From NCBI GenBank assembly GCA_964034945.1, contig OZ035961.1, forward strand, positions 89,406,991 through 89,470,990: a DNA stretch of 64,000 bases, written 5' to 3'. This document shows positions 21,195 to 32,594 of this stretch, one piece after another (the first letter of the stretch is position 1; every line of letters starts with the position of its first letter). This DNA comes from Chrysopilus asiliformis. Lineage: Eukaryota; Arthropoda; Insecta; Diptera; Rhagionidae. The position numbers were made by a program, and so were the translations under genes. The notes under the pieces were generated by a model. It did not search any database. It worked only from the letters and a program-made list of their open reading frames with translations, and was not told the DNA's origin.

Positions 21195-24015
21195 ATGCCC
21201 AAATTTATGAAATTTTTGATTCCTCCGCCTTGGCTTCTGTTATGTTCGTTCCGATGCTATTGTAAGAGCACCATCCCTCTCAGGTTACTAACACAAAAAC
21301 ACTACCAGGCACACAACGTTGAGTGTGGACATTTAGCTAACCATTGCGGATATAGGTCAGTCGAGCGTCGATTGACAATCAATGACTATTGATCTTAATC
21401 AAATGGAGAAGGAGCAGTTCTCCAGATAAGTAATTATTAAATTGAATAAGCGAAGACAGAGGGACCTCGACAATGCTATCGGAGATCCTATTTCGGAGGG
21501 CGCGATGGCTAGTTCACCTTAAAGTCGGTAGTGTCCAAAATAATTAATAATAATCGCGTTAAATTAAATTAACCATGTTTACACTATGATAAGTCACTCG
21601 TCTCTCGCTTAAAAGCTTTAATATGTGCACAAAAGCTCTACAACAACAGGACTTTTTACTCGCAACAAATATATTGGAGCTACCGATAGAATGGTGGTAT
21701 TCATCCCTAGTTTACACTTTTAGCTTTTACCACCCCCAACACCATTTTTAAAAAGCTTGACGAAAAAAGTGGCAATACAACACACTCATTTGATGTTGGA
21801 AATTATTTTTCTCGATCAATGAATAAATGGACATTCCTAAATGCAATTCGGATTTAAAGGATCTGAAAAATCTTGAAGGATTTCATACCAAAACAATTCT
21901 TGTAAATAAATAACTGAATGGACATGTGTAGTAATCCCCCTTTTTAATCAAAATCCGAATGTAATTCTTAGATTAATTTTTATTCATTTCTAAACAAAAA
22001 GTCTTTCGTAATTTGTCCAAACGAAAAAAGAGACTGATTTCACAAGTCTTCCCTTTGCAAAACTACCGAAGCCAATATAAATTGCCCACCGGAGGGTATC
22101 AACCTTTGATTATTTTTTGCAATATCATCTCAAGTAGAGTGTAACCACCTTCGTTACGCCCAGATAGTGGCCTACCCTTCTAAAAAAAAGGGAACATGTT
22201 TAATTTTGATTTAAGTAAATAATGCATGAAAACAATAAATCTTGGAATGGAGCCCTTGATCATGCATTTGCTGGTTTGGTGGCGGGAGACAAACTATATA
22301 TCTGTATTTTAGATACTCCCACTGTGTACCAACAGAGATATATAGTTTAAATCCAATAATCTGGTCGAATTACAATTTTATTACTTTGTTCTGTACGCTT
22401 GTTAAATATTCTAGCGTATCCAGAACAAATGCAATCAATGATGATACTTGGCAGATAGTTTTTTTCTTCTAAATATCTACAGTGTATCTACAGATAACCA
22501 TAACCGTTGCGCTTCCACTTATCTAATAAAAGAACATCAGGCAGCAAAGGTCTCTCGTCCATTATTGCCAGAGAAAATCCATTTCCTTGCAATTATAACA
22601 CAAACAAACCATAAATCGCTGTAATCCATACGACGGATGGCCAGGCCTTGGCCCCTTCTTGTAGTGTAAGTAGATGACAGTGGTTTCAAAAAAATAAAGG
22701 AACGGTTTGGGTTCGATTTGACTTGAGACTCCCTGGTGTGTGTTTTGCTGACGATATTATGATGTGCCCTGCATGCGTGCATTCAGGTCTTAAAATAGTA
22801 GCAGGAGAAGCAGAAGAAATGCTAGACTTTGGGGTTTGTCTTTAAAATGTATTGCGATATATTAGGGTGGGTGGTGTAATATGTCGGTTTTTAGACTGTG
22901 AAATATGTGGGCATCTCAAAAAATCGACTTTTGCCAGATACGCCAAAACAATACTCAAGCGACGATTTTTTAAAGTGTATTTTTTTGGGTAGATTTTACC
23001 TAAACTCTACACAAGTTGTTATTGAAAACCCGAGAGCATTTTAGTAAAAATCAGACACAACTTTCGATCCACCCTAAAAATCCATATTGATATATCTCGA
23101 CCAGTCCACCAAATCATTTCCAGGAGTGTTATTGCACTGATATGAGACATAAAACTATATACCAAACAATGGGAAACATGAATTGTAACCAAATCCAATC
23201 GGAGCAAATTTTATGCCTGAAACATATTTTGCAATTATTCCCGCACCATACTGTAGGGGACGAAGATCTTTCCGTGGAACAACACGCAGTAATAATATCA
23301 AGCAATATGACACTCAAATATAAGGCTGGATGTTTGTTGATTTGTGTAAATAAAACGGAATAAAGAAAGCACAAACAAACAAAAAAAGAATTTGAGTCAG
23401 GAAAGAAGAATCACATATTATGGGGAAAATGTCACCGGGCAATTGTTGCAGATGTGCGGATAAATTAATTCCATGATCATTTTGCGGTTCGGTTGCATTT
23501 CATCATAAAATGGGACACCAACGAGCGTATCTCCAACAGGAACCCCATATCAACAATCATAATAATATATCACCATCATCTTTAGTATGCCTTATGGTAG
23601 TGTATTTTTTTTTATCGTTATTTAGTCTTTTCATGTGACGACAATACAATGTCGCGTGTTTTTCTTTAATTGGAAAAAGACACCGAGAAATGAGTTTGTA
23701 ACGTTAAACTAAAGGAATTCAACATCAGTTCAATGCAGAAAATAATGAATAAAGGTTTGGAGAAATTAAATGAAATTTTGTGAATAATAATTATAACAAG
23801 GGCGAGTAAAAACAATCGCGACATTTATGTTACGAAGGAAATATGAAAAAAGCACAGAAGGTTGTAAAGTGGTCGTCGCGACTTTAAATTCGTGCCTTTA
23901 TGGTTGCAACAACCACTTTACCACCATTTGCGTTACTTGGGCTCGTATAGACTAGAGTGACTATATAAAACTAGAGTGTGGCCATCGGAAAACCGTTTTC
24001 AAAATAAGACGGTTC
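21195..24015. other. No gene seen
   Basis: Unique-looking DNA with several short open frames near 22537-22782 and 23019-23374 on either strand, none recognisable. A small inverted pair ACTATATATCTGT / AGAGATATATAGT lies at about 22290-22350. Confidence 0.4.
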
Positions 24016-24019
24016 GAAA

Positions 24020-24375
24020 ATTGGAAAGGACCGATTGAGTTTTAATGTATGACAGAGTTATGTGGAATTAATAATGTTATAAACATTGATTGCCTAAACC
24101 AATTCTTTGGAAAAATGATCAGTTTTCGAGAAAAATGCAAAAATGCCATCCATTTGTATGGAGGGGGGAAGGGAGAGGGCAGGAGGAGGGAAGGAGGAGG
24201 GAAGGAGGAGGGAAGGAGGAGGGAAGGAGGAGGGAAGGAGGAGGGAAGGAGGAGGGAAGGAGGAGGGAAGGAGGAGGGAAGGAGGAGGGAAGGAGGAGGG
24301 AAGCAGGAGGTAAGGAGCGGTTCAATTAAATCTTGATGTATGGCAGAGTTATGTAGAATCACAGATTTTTTTAAA
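24020..24375 (+). repeat. Family B copy with expanded purine minisatellite
   Basis: The family B blocks (TTAATGTATGACAGAGTTATG, TTTTCGAGAAAAATGCAAAA, CCATTTGTATGGAGG) surround an 11-bp GGAAGGAGGAG-type tandem array at about 24176-24318. In other copies the same position holds a short purine tract, so this is a local expansion. Open frames of Gly/Glu/Arg or Pro/Ser/Leu repeats over it are artefacts. Confidence 0.8.
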
Positions 24376-24519
24376 TAAAAAAAGAAACGTTTTCTAAATA
24401 ATTCCAACCATGTTTCCCATTTGTACACTCAGAAAAATCGAGTAAAAGTCATCGATTTGCGTACGGTATAATTGGCTCCCTGCAGGAGAATTTCGCTTAT
24501 GCTAGATACGTGTTCAAAT

Positions 24520-25336
24520 CAGAGATGCAAACCAAATGTTTTTTGAAAAAGGTTCGGTTTTGGTTCAGGGACTCTTTCGACATCTGGTTTTGGTTTTGGT
24601 TTTGGTTTCCAAGTTTTGAAATTTATGGTTTTGGTTCGGTTTTGGTTCGGTTTTGGTTCAGACAAAAAACTCGAGTAAAAAAACAAAAAAATAACAATTC
24701 AGTCTTATTTAACAAAATAAAAAAAAAATCGATTTTTGGTATATGGATATGATATATCGTCAGCTTAAAGTGAATTTTTGCTAAGTCCTAAGTTTGCTAA
24801 GTAAAATGAAATTTTACAAAGGAGCAAAAAAAGCCTTGTTAAATCAATTTAAGTTTCATTTAAAGAAAACTGAGTCTGATTAAAAGAAAACTGAGCTTCA
24901 TTTAATTCTCAGTCAATTTTCAGTTTTCTTTAAATGAAAATTAAATTGATTTAACAAGGCTTTTTTTGCTCCTTTGTAAAATTTCATATTTTGGACTTAG
25001 CAAAAATTCACTTTAAGCTGACGATATATCGATATATAAATTAACGTTCAGTTATTTGCTATTTAAATTTATTAACAAGATATCTTCAAGCAGAACATCT
25101 TCAGTGTTGGCCCGTTTATCCGACAGCAAGAACTTCAAAAAATTATATGGTCGATAATAAAAAAATTTCAATCCTAAATATTTAAATATAAACTGAACCG
25201 AACCGAACCAATAAAAAAAATTCTGGTTTTTGGTTCGGTTCAATCAGCTTGTTCAAAAATGGTTTGGTTTCGGTTCACTAAAATTTCAATGGTTCAGTGG
25301 TTTTTGGTTCGGTTAAAAAACCGGTTTGCATCTCTG
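24520..25336. mobile_element. hAT MITE, 817 bp, with 8-bp target duplication
   Basis: Perfect 14-bp terminal repeats (CAGAGATGCAAACC and its complement) are bounded by an exact 8-bp duplication GTTCAAAT at 24512-24519 and 25337-25344. An 8-bp duplication with CAGAG-type ends is diagnostic of hAT elements. The interior has repeated GGTTCGGTTTTGGTT strings near both ends and contains no transposase; a foldback element is nested at 24751-25030. Confidence 0.92.
24751..25030. repeat. Foldback element nested in the hAT MITE
   Basis: The arms are near-perfect reverse complements; the outer ends are GATATATCGTCAGCTTAAAG and its complement, and the inner parts share GCCTTGTTAAATCAATTTAA. A GATAT lies directly outside each end (24746-24750 and 25031-25035), which may be a 5-bp target duplication. 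It is younger than, or mobilised with, the hAT MITE around it. Confidence 0.8.
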
Positions 25337-25399
25337 GTTCAAATACGTTAGGAAAAGTAAAAATGTGTCAATCTGTGGCGGGAGATATTTTTAAAATTC

Positions 25400-25645
25400 A
25401 ACCTGCAGCAAGTAAAATAGGTCGGAGGGAACTGCCCGTGTTGCACGACATACGATAGGCATTTCGAGGATGTATTGTTTATGTGGTGGATAACTCCGTC
25501 TGCCTGACACAGGGCAGAGTTGACTTCTGATTGATTCATCCATGGTTCGTAATCCATGTAAACTGTAGGTGCGAAGCCGGGCAGAAAATTGTTATGAAAC
25601 CTCAATTGAGGAGGCTCAGTCCCCAGAGCCTGTTCGGGATGCATT
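25400..25645. repeat. Dispersed repeat family C, copy 1
   Basis: The blocks ATTCATCCATGGTTCG, AAAATTGTTATGAAACC and CTCAATTGAGGAGGCTC recur reversed at about 30085-30180 and in part at 50850-50925. The 98-codon minus-strand frame here is not preserved in the other two copies, which argues against a gene. Confidence 0.6.
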
Positions 25646-25649
25646 TTAA

Positions 25650-26650
25650 TTTTTTACCTCAATTAGTTGTAGAGTTTACAATTTTTTTTGTATACAGAAA
25701 TATCGAATTTTTCAATATATGAGATTTAATTATGTAAAAAAAGGTAGCATCTCACCGCTAGGTGGATAAGGCTATGGTTTTAAACAGGCTTAAAAAAATA
25801 TGTAAAAACCTATACAAAATTAATTAAAAAAATTTATGAATATTCTGTTCTACGAAAAAAAAATCAAATGGCAAAACTAAAACCTAATTGGAAACTTTCA
25901 ATACGAAATAATTTCTTCTCTTATCACTTTCAACAACAGAAATGTCATTCGGTCTTTGACCTGCCACAAAATGAAAACCGTCAATTTTCTAAAATACTGA
26001 TCACAAATGATATCAATTCGAACTCATAAAATGGGAAGTTCTTATTAAACTTTAATTGCATTCATAAATAACATTGTTTAATCGCTATCAGACCTCCTTT
26101 CGCATCCACAGACTTTAAGATGCCATGATGAAGAAAACAAAATTATAGTAAACTCGGCAATGCAAATAATCCGACTTCCACGAGATCTTTTTTTTCCAAA
26201 TCTATTCGATTATTCAAAAAGATTACTATTGTCGATAAACCAGCATACATGACGAAAGATATAGTTTAGATTGAATAAAACACCAATTATTATATTTGCA
26301 GCAGTGATCGTCTTCTTTGCGTTCTTCGTGAAAAGACTAATTGCCATCGTCTAGACGCCAATCCCATATTAACGATAGCTCGAGTATAATCTGACAGTCA
26401 GAATTGATATATTTATTCACTTTATGAACAAAAGAGGGGAAAATCTAAAATGAAAATTTTGTTTTAGATCCACTTTGAGTGGAAATTGTACTAATCGAAC
26501 AGGTAAATCAGTCAGCAAAGAGTTACCGTGAACTCGGAATACTTGTAGGTGAGTTAATTTTAAAAGTACTCGTGACAGTTTCAGTCACATATGCCCTGAT
26601 TCTAGCGTTGTAACCGGACACAAGTCACAATCTGTATAGCGATTTTAGCA
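25650..26650. other. No gene seen
   Basis: AT-rich, unique-looking DNA without open frames of note, inverted repeats or RNA genes that I could support. Confidence 0.45.
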
Positions 26651-26744
26651 CAAAGGATGATAATTTTCCAGTGATTTTTTCCCGTGATAAATGAAATAGG
26701 AGATTTTTCAAATCTCAACTTAGAAAGACACAAGGCAAACATCA

Positions 26745-27515
26745 AAAAAGCTACAATTGTCAGGGACCAATCGTCAAATACTCTATATGAGGGCAGACCA
26801 AATTTTTGTCTGCCCTCATATAGAGTATTTGATGAAAAAAACCCATATGTATGGGAGAGGGGGGAAGGATTGGTCTGAATGAATTTTGATGTATGGAACG
26901 GATAAGTAAAATCATATTTTAAACACATTTCGTCTTTATAAATTTTTCGATATTAGCATACCATGCACCGTTTTCGGGAAAATAGAGAAAAAAATTATTT
27001 TATTTGTATGTAGGGGAGAAGGAGTGGTCCAACTGGATTTTGATGTATGGAGGAGTTATGGAAAATGCTATTCTAAACATATTTTATCTTTATAAATTTT
27101 TCGATATACCTCATCATTTTCGAGAAAATTGCGAAAAAAAATTTCGGTTGTATGTGGGAAGGGGGAAGGAGGTCCAATACGGGCTCAGTACTTACCACTT
27201 GGTACTACACTCCCACCTTAAATCTCACGCTACATCAAAGTAGGGTAAAGTTGTGGGAAGGGGGAAGGAGGTCCAATTTTGCCATTCAAGAATTTGGCTT
27301 AGCCATTTTCGAGAAACGTAACTATAAAAGATTTCAAGTCTCTAGCTCAATCCTTTCGAAAGTTATGGTGTTCACGGACACACGGACGGACGGACATGCG
27401 GAAATCAAAATCTTTTGTCCAACATCCTGATGTAATTCATTGCTGTGTCAGATGATTGTTTCGATGCGTTACAAACGGTATACTAAATCTAATATATCAT
27501 ATAGAGTATAAATAC
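26745..27515 (+). repeat. Family B copies in tandem, with terminal hairpin
   Basis: The block starts with AAAAGCTACAATTGTCAG and a perfect hairpin (26774-26798 with 26808-26832, 25-base arms, core ACTCTATATGAGGGCAGAC). It then runs through the usual family B blocks twice, and ends with CCTTTCGAAAG, the CGGACGGACGGACATG tail, GCGTTACAAACGGTATACT and ATATATCATATAGAGTATAA. The hairpin and the far end share the core ACTCTATATGA, as terminal inverted repeats might. Confidence 0.75.
27179..27252 (-). repeat. tRNA-derived fragment with 25-bp flanking duplication
   Basis: On the minus strand this 74-base piece reads as a leader followed by a tRNA-like D-arm region (GTAGTACCAAGTGGTAAGTA). It is bounded by an exact 25-base direct repeat, 27154-27178 and 27253-27277, starting GTGGGAAGGGGGAAGG. 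Long duplications of this type are made by LINE-driven target-primed insertion. A fuller relative with a B box lies at 30270-30400. No poly(A) tail is visible, which is unusual. Confidence 0.6.
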
Positions 27516-27519
27516 GAAA

Positions 27520-28425
27520 ATGTTGTGACTAGTCACCGGTCACTGACACTCGCCAGAATAGGGCTAAAACAGTCTACCATAATGTTGTTTTTAGTTTTCC
27601 AAGAACTTTAGTGAATTCATTGTGCAACCTGCTAGCATAAAAATGATGACACCATCAAAAGGTAACAAAAAACAAATAAAATCCAAGAAATAAACCCAGC
27701 AAACGACTCAGATTTCAAAATGGGATTAGTGTAAAGCCAAAGGTTTAAAGACCGTCCAGGAAACAAAACCAATCCGGAATGTCAGACTGTTTTTTTTGCA
27801 CTTAACTACTGTTCTTATGTTGCAATTGTAGCTAGAAAGTCACTTCTTGGTATTAGTTGCAGTTACATAAATGCAGCAAATAGCAATGTTTATTAAGTGT
27901 CATGCAATAAGAAAATTCAAACTGACCCACTCTGACAAATTATTGGACACGGTTTCAAAATTAATTTTTAACCTACAGAGACGCTTTTGTGTTCTTCGAA
28001 TTTCGTAACTTTAGTAACAAGAGTGAATTAAAGTTGTTGGTAATTGAGATTTTCATGTTTATTTGGATTAGTGGACTATCGACCTGTGGGAAAAGCCCTT
28101 GATGGCTTGGAAATTAATTCAATTGACCGAGATTTGTTAAACGCGATGAACAAGTACGGTTGGGGTGGTGTCAAAAACGATCAAAAAATGTGACATGTGG
28201 AAATGTATTTCTTTTTACATTTAGGGGTGCTGACGATGCGAAATAAAATATGCAAATAAAACAATTTCTATTGATTTTTACAAGGTTTGAAAACTGACCG
28301 GAATAGCATTGGTATTATCTCATTTTCATTTTTTATACAATGGTTTTTTAACATTTTTTTTACAATGGTTTTTTTAACCAGGGTTGCTATTATTTTTCCT
28401 AGCCCAAAAAACCACTTGGTTTTTT
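27520..28425. other. No gene seen
   Basis: AT-rich and unique-looking; open frames stay below 65 codons. Confidence 0.45.
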
Positions 28426-28429
28426 TTAA

Positions 28430-28653
28430 CACGTTCGTGACATTGTGTACCACTGGTGGTACATGTACAGTTTTTTAAAACCGCGCGAGTAAATAGTGCG
28501 GTAGTTTTTTTGTATGGACGTAAATTTTCATTTCTAAATTATCAAGAACTATATCAGTGCGAAGTCCAAATCCACCCACCCACCCATCAGTCCACCTGTG
28601 ACACACGATGTCCAAATGTAAAAAAAGTTGAAAAAGCAAATGTCAGGAACGTG
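28430..28653. mobile_element. piggyBac-like MITE, 224 bp, TTAA target site
   Basis: The ends CACGTTCGTGACA and TGTCAGGAACGTG are inverted repeats (12 of 13 bases), flanked by TTAA at 28426-28429 and 28654-28657. A palindrome TGTACCACTGGTGGTACA lies just inside the left end. TTAA flanks with CACGTT ends are seen in piggyBac-type MITEs. There is no transposase; the open frame across it is incidental. Confidence 0.75.
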
Positions 28654-28699
28654 TTAAAAAGGCCACCCAAAAAACCCAAAAAAAAATTGACTAAAACAC

Positions 28700-30060
28700 C
28701 ATGAAAAAACCTACAATAAAACCGAAAAAAAGCAGCAAAAAATATTTGGTTCTAATTGTCGATATCCAATAAAAATAAGTACATTTCTTTTGAAAGGGAA
28801 AATTGTTTTTGAGTGGCGTGTTTAATAATAATTCAGGAACTTTTTCATAATAAATAGACGTTTTTAACTCTTCTAATCTTCTAAATTTCAAAATAGCGAT
28901 ATTTAAATAATAATCGTTATTAAATCAATAAGGACTAAAAATCCGCACACCTACATGTAAACAAGTCATTTTTCATACACTGTTTTTTTCGTTTTCAGCC
29001 ACACAGACTAATGAAACTCTTTTCATACTCTTTGACATTTTCAGTAACAAAATCTATTTAATATTCAGGTTCACTACATGACCCTGAACCCCACATTACC
29101 TGAAAAAGGACTAAACGAATCGAGCGTGACAAAAGAGTTAACCAAAAAGGTAACAAAATTATTCATACGAGGTAAACGACCACAATTTTTATTGATTTTA
29201 CTTGGGAATTTTCATTGTGAATTCATTTCAACCATTAAATTGAAGTCGATTTCAAGGTCAATCTTATTGACATTTTGATAATTAGCTTTCAGCTACCACA
29301 ATTCTAATTCCACCACAATTTGATTATGCTTCACATTCAGATGAAATGGCGTCCAAATTGAAAATATTCATCGATGATTACTGACTCTCATCACTGCATT
29401 GGTAAAAAATTCAAGTAGGTAAATATAAACCCGTCTTTCTCCAAATTGATTTATGATTGCTTATAATAAGTTCGATATTTTATTGCATAACAAAACATCA
29501 TCACTCAAGACTGTAGTAAAAACACAAGTATAGAAGAAGCAGGAATGACGTTGAGGATGTGGTGTGGGAACTTCGCGTCTAATAATAGAATTTCTTATGT
29601 TTTAGGCACCACAACATAGTCTAAGTCCAAGTAATCGACAGTCCGTAAGTCAGGTAGTTGTGGTGCCATAGGAAAATCGTACAGACGGAGGGCATTCGAT
29701 CGTAACGATGGAACATGCAATCCAAACAACCACCAACCAACTACTTGAGGGAAATTATTCCTGTTGTTGTACTAAAAAAAAACGATAACAGTTGGAACAA
29801 GTGTCTGGCGTAATCATGTGAGAAGGTGGCTGCATAGTTTAGTTCTTTTACCTTTGTATGACCATTAAATGGTGGTCACAATTGATTTTTCCCAGAATTT
29901 CCTCAAAATGAAAGTTCATTGTTTATTGAGTTCTTTTTTTAAATTTTAGATAAAATAATTTGGAATTAAATAGACGACAGGAACATCACGAATTGAATTT
30001 TACAAAAATTTTCTACATGTGCTAATTCAATAAGAAATTACTTAAATCTTCATCATCCTC
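28700..30060. other. No gene seen
   Basis: Unique-looking AT-rich DNA. The frame 29078-29278 (66 codons) has no recognisable domain or splice context. Confidence 0.45.
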
Positions 30061-30069
30061 CTCTACAGC

Positions 30070-30185
30070 TCTCGAAGAACCTGGGCCTCCTCAATTGAGG
30101 TTTCGTAACAATTGACTTCTCTGCTTCGCATATACAGTTTTTTACACGAATTGCGAACCATGGATGAATTACAACATTTGTAAGG
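30070..30185 (-). repeat. Dispersed repeat family C, copy 2
   Basis: Reverse orientation of the 25400-25645 block: CCTCCTCAATTGAGGTTTC and GCGAACCATGGATGAAT are shared. Stops interrupt the frame that is open in copy 1. Confidence 0.6.
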
Positions 30186-30269
30186 TTTTTTTTACGTTAC
30201 AACCCATTAACAGCAGAGGCCGTGATAGCAATCTACACTGATGATGTCGTTAATTCCAAACGGTAATTA

Positions 30270-30400
30270 TCTTTACCAATTTGGTAAAGCCACAGTCGGG
30301 AATTGAACCACCGACCTCCGGAATACGGGCCCAGTACTTAACACTTGTCCTACACTCCCAACTTAAATCTCACGCTACATCGAAGTAGGGTAAAGTTTTG
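30270..30400 (-). repeat. tRNA-derived SINE fragment with B box
   Basis: On the minus strand the order is GATGTAGCGTGAGATTTAAG, an A-box-like TAGGACAAGTG, an anticodon-region-like stretch, and the B box GGTTCAATTCC near 30290-30300, followed by CGACTGTGGC. The A and B boxes are spaced as in a tRNA. The upstream leader is shared with the 27179-27252 fragment. This is the tRNA head of a SINE; the body and tail are not defined. Confidence 0.6.
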
Positions 30401-30597
30401 GAGTAAACCGAAGATTGAAAATGCGTTTTACGAGCCTGTTTTAAATGACATTCGAATGAAATCAAGATGTATGGAAAAATAACATTGAATTCACTCTTTC
30501 GGCTTAGGCCTTCTTCTCATTTGGATTCGGCTTTGGGAAGAGAAGAATTCGGACAAAACTTTCATTGGAAAATCTCTTTAAAATATGTATATGAAAA

Positions 30598-30690
30598 GGC
30601 TGTCCATAAAATAAGTCACGCTAAATTTAGGTTGTCGCCCACCCCCCCCCCCCCCCCCTCGGCACAGTTTTTTTTTAATTTTTTTTTAAT
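30598..30690 (+). repeat. Dispersed repeat end with poly-C tract (copy 3 of 3)
   Basis: CTGTCCATAAAATAAGTCACG is followed by CGCCCA and a run of about 17 C bases, as at 1004-1078. Confidence 0.6.
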
Positions 30691-30694
30691 AATC

Positions 30695-31265
30695 TAATAT
30701 AAGTATATCGCTTGTAACGCATCGAACCAATCGTCGGACACAAAAATGAACTACTCCAGGGTGTTAGGGATGACAAAAGATTTTGATTTCCGCATGTCCT
30801 GACGGACATCCGGTCTGTCTATCTGTTCGTCTGCCTGTCCGTTTGTCTGTTTGTCCATCACTCCTGTCTGTTTGTTTGTCTGTCCGTGAACACCATAACT
30901 TTCGAAAGGATTGAGTTAGAGACTTGAAATTTTATAAAATTGCGTTTCTCATAAATTCTAGAACGGATAAAAGTTGCTCATAAATTCTTGAACGGCAAGG
31001 ATAAATTCTTGAACGGACAAAATCTGACTCTTTTTCCCCCATGCGAACGAAACGGTTTTCCAGGATTTTCTCGGAAACGGTGAGTCGTACTGAAAACTGT
31101 ATAATGATAAAATGTAGTTTAAATATGCTTTTACGTAACACTTTCATACACCAAAATTTTATCGGACCACTCCTTCTCCCACACAAGTGGATTTTATTCA
31201 ACAAAAATGTTGTCTGTCCTCATATAGAGTATTTGACGATTGGCCTCTGGCAATTGTAGTTTTTC
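30695..31265 (-). repeat. Family B copy, reversed
   Basis: Read on the minus strand it begins with CCAATCGTCAAATACTCTATATGAGG, passes the CCATACATC/TTTTCGAG type blocks, CCTTTCGAAAG, a degenerate CGGACAGACA tail of about 100 bases, and ends in GCGTTACAAGCG. This gives the full left-to-right order of family B in one piece. Confidence 0.7.
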
Positions 31266-31269
31266 TTAA

Positions 31270-32340
31270 GTTTTGTATAGAGTTTGGTACCACCGTCATA
31301 GTGACGCAGACTACAACTATTTTCTTAAAAAAAATTGGTTGATATTTTTCCATAATTGTAAACCGGATGGTGTAATTAATTTCATTGTCGTATGATTAAA
31401 TTATTTTATTCAGAAATGTTTCAATCCTTTAAAAATACTCCGCTTCAGAATTATGATATCATCACAAAGGGTATAAAGAGTATTCCCCCAACGGGACTTC
31501 AACAATAGTGTCAATTTTAATGTCTTCATCCGATGATTAAATCCAGTACTAAAAAGTAAAAAAAAAGAACCAGAAACGCGCAGACATCAAACCAGAATAA
31601 TTCCAGATTTTCAAATTCACCACCAAAAGAAACATCAACGAAAAAAAAAAGATAAATTTCTGACAAAAAAGAAGTTGGTCAAAGCCCGCTTCTCGTGGTG
31701 GTGCCCACAATGCCCAAAATATTGCTGATGATGATGATGTCTGGGCCAATGACCAAAATGACTGTTAATCCCGTGGAGTTCGTGGGGCCACCATCGCCAG
31801 TAAGTCGTCCAACCGTCTTAAGAAAATTGAACCGAACAAAAAAAAAAATAAATCGTGAAAGACGTTGGTTGACTTTGAATTTTACGTTAAGAAGATTTTG
31901 TTGGATTTTCGACTCAAGTGAATTTAAGGTTAAGTGTTTGTTGATTTCTTAAAGCCATTAGCCGGGCACTGAAAGAAATACAACATCCGTCAATACTTAC
32001 TACTCGTATGTGTAACTGGCATCAACCGACATTACCGGTCATACATATGTGAAATTGGGAGGTCATTTTGTTTATTTCGAGCACGCATTGAGTTTTTTTT
32101 TTCTTCTTTTTTCTGGGTAATGTTAAGATGTTATTCCATCGATGGTGGGCATCGGTTAAACGATTGGAAAAATAAATAAGCAAATGATTTTTATGTTAAA
32201 CGGTTTGAAAATTTACTCAAAGGGATTATGTTAAAATTTGGGTACTCTCCGTGGGATAAAATCCGATTGTGTGAATTTTATATAAACAAACATCTCATAG
32301 GGTAAGGTGGGACGGTTTCATACAGCTTGAATTCCCGGCA
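31270..32340. other. No firm gene; weak exon candidate at 31695-31798
   Basis: A GC-richer block near 31690-31800 is open in one frame (ending ...VNPVEFVGPPSP) and is followed directly by GTAAGT, a good splice donor. No matching acceptor or neighbouring exon was found, and the other two frames are also partly open, so it is only a candidate exon. The rest is AT-rich. Confidence 0.25.
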
Positions 32341-32344
32341 AATA

Positions 32345-32592
32345 CCATTTAAGAACTTTGCCTTGCCATTTACGAGAAACGCAACTATTAAAAATTTCAA
32401 GTCTCTAGCTCAATCCTTTCGAATATTATGGTATTCACGGACAGACATGCGGAAATCAGATTTTTTTGTCATCCCTACCACCCTGTTGTAGTCCATTTTT
32501 GTGTCCGACCACTGGTTGGATGCGTTATAAACGGTATACTCAATCTAATATACTCCTATATGATATATCACATAGAGTATAAAAATATCTTT
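32345..32592 (+). repeat. Family B copy, right half
   Basis: GCCATTTACGAGAAACGCAA, CTAGCTCAATCCTTTCGAA, an ACGGACAGACATGCGGAAAT tail, GCGTTATAAACGGTATACT and ATATATCACATAGAGTATAA follow in the standard order. Confidence 0.75.
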
Positions 32593-32594
32593 TA

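Noticed and set aside
24042..24428. Pro/Ser/Leu frame (minus) and Gly/Glu/Arg frames (plus)
   Set aside because: Low-complexity products of the 11-bp purine minisatellite in a family B copy.
25348..25644. 98-codon minus-strand frame with an EPWMNQ string
   Set aside because: It overlaps a family C repeat; the other two copies have stops or shifts in the same region, so no coding constraint is visible.
31695..31952. 85-codon frame ending at a GTAAGT donor as a complete gene
   Set aside because: The frame runs through the donor, no acceptor or partner exon was found, and the composition is low in information; kept only as a weak exon candidate.
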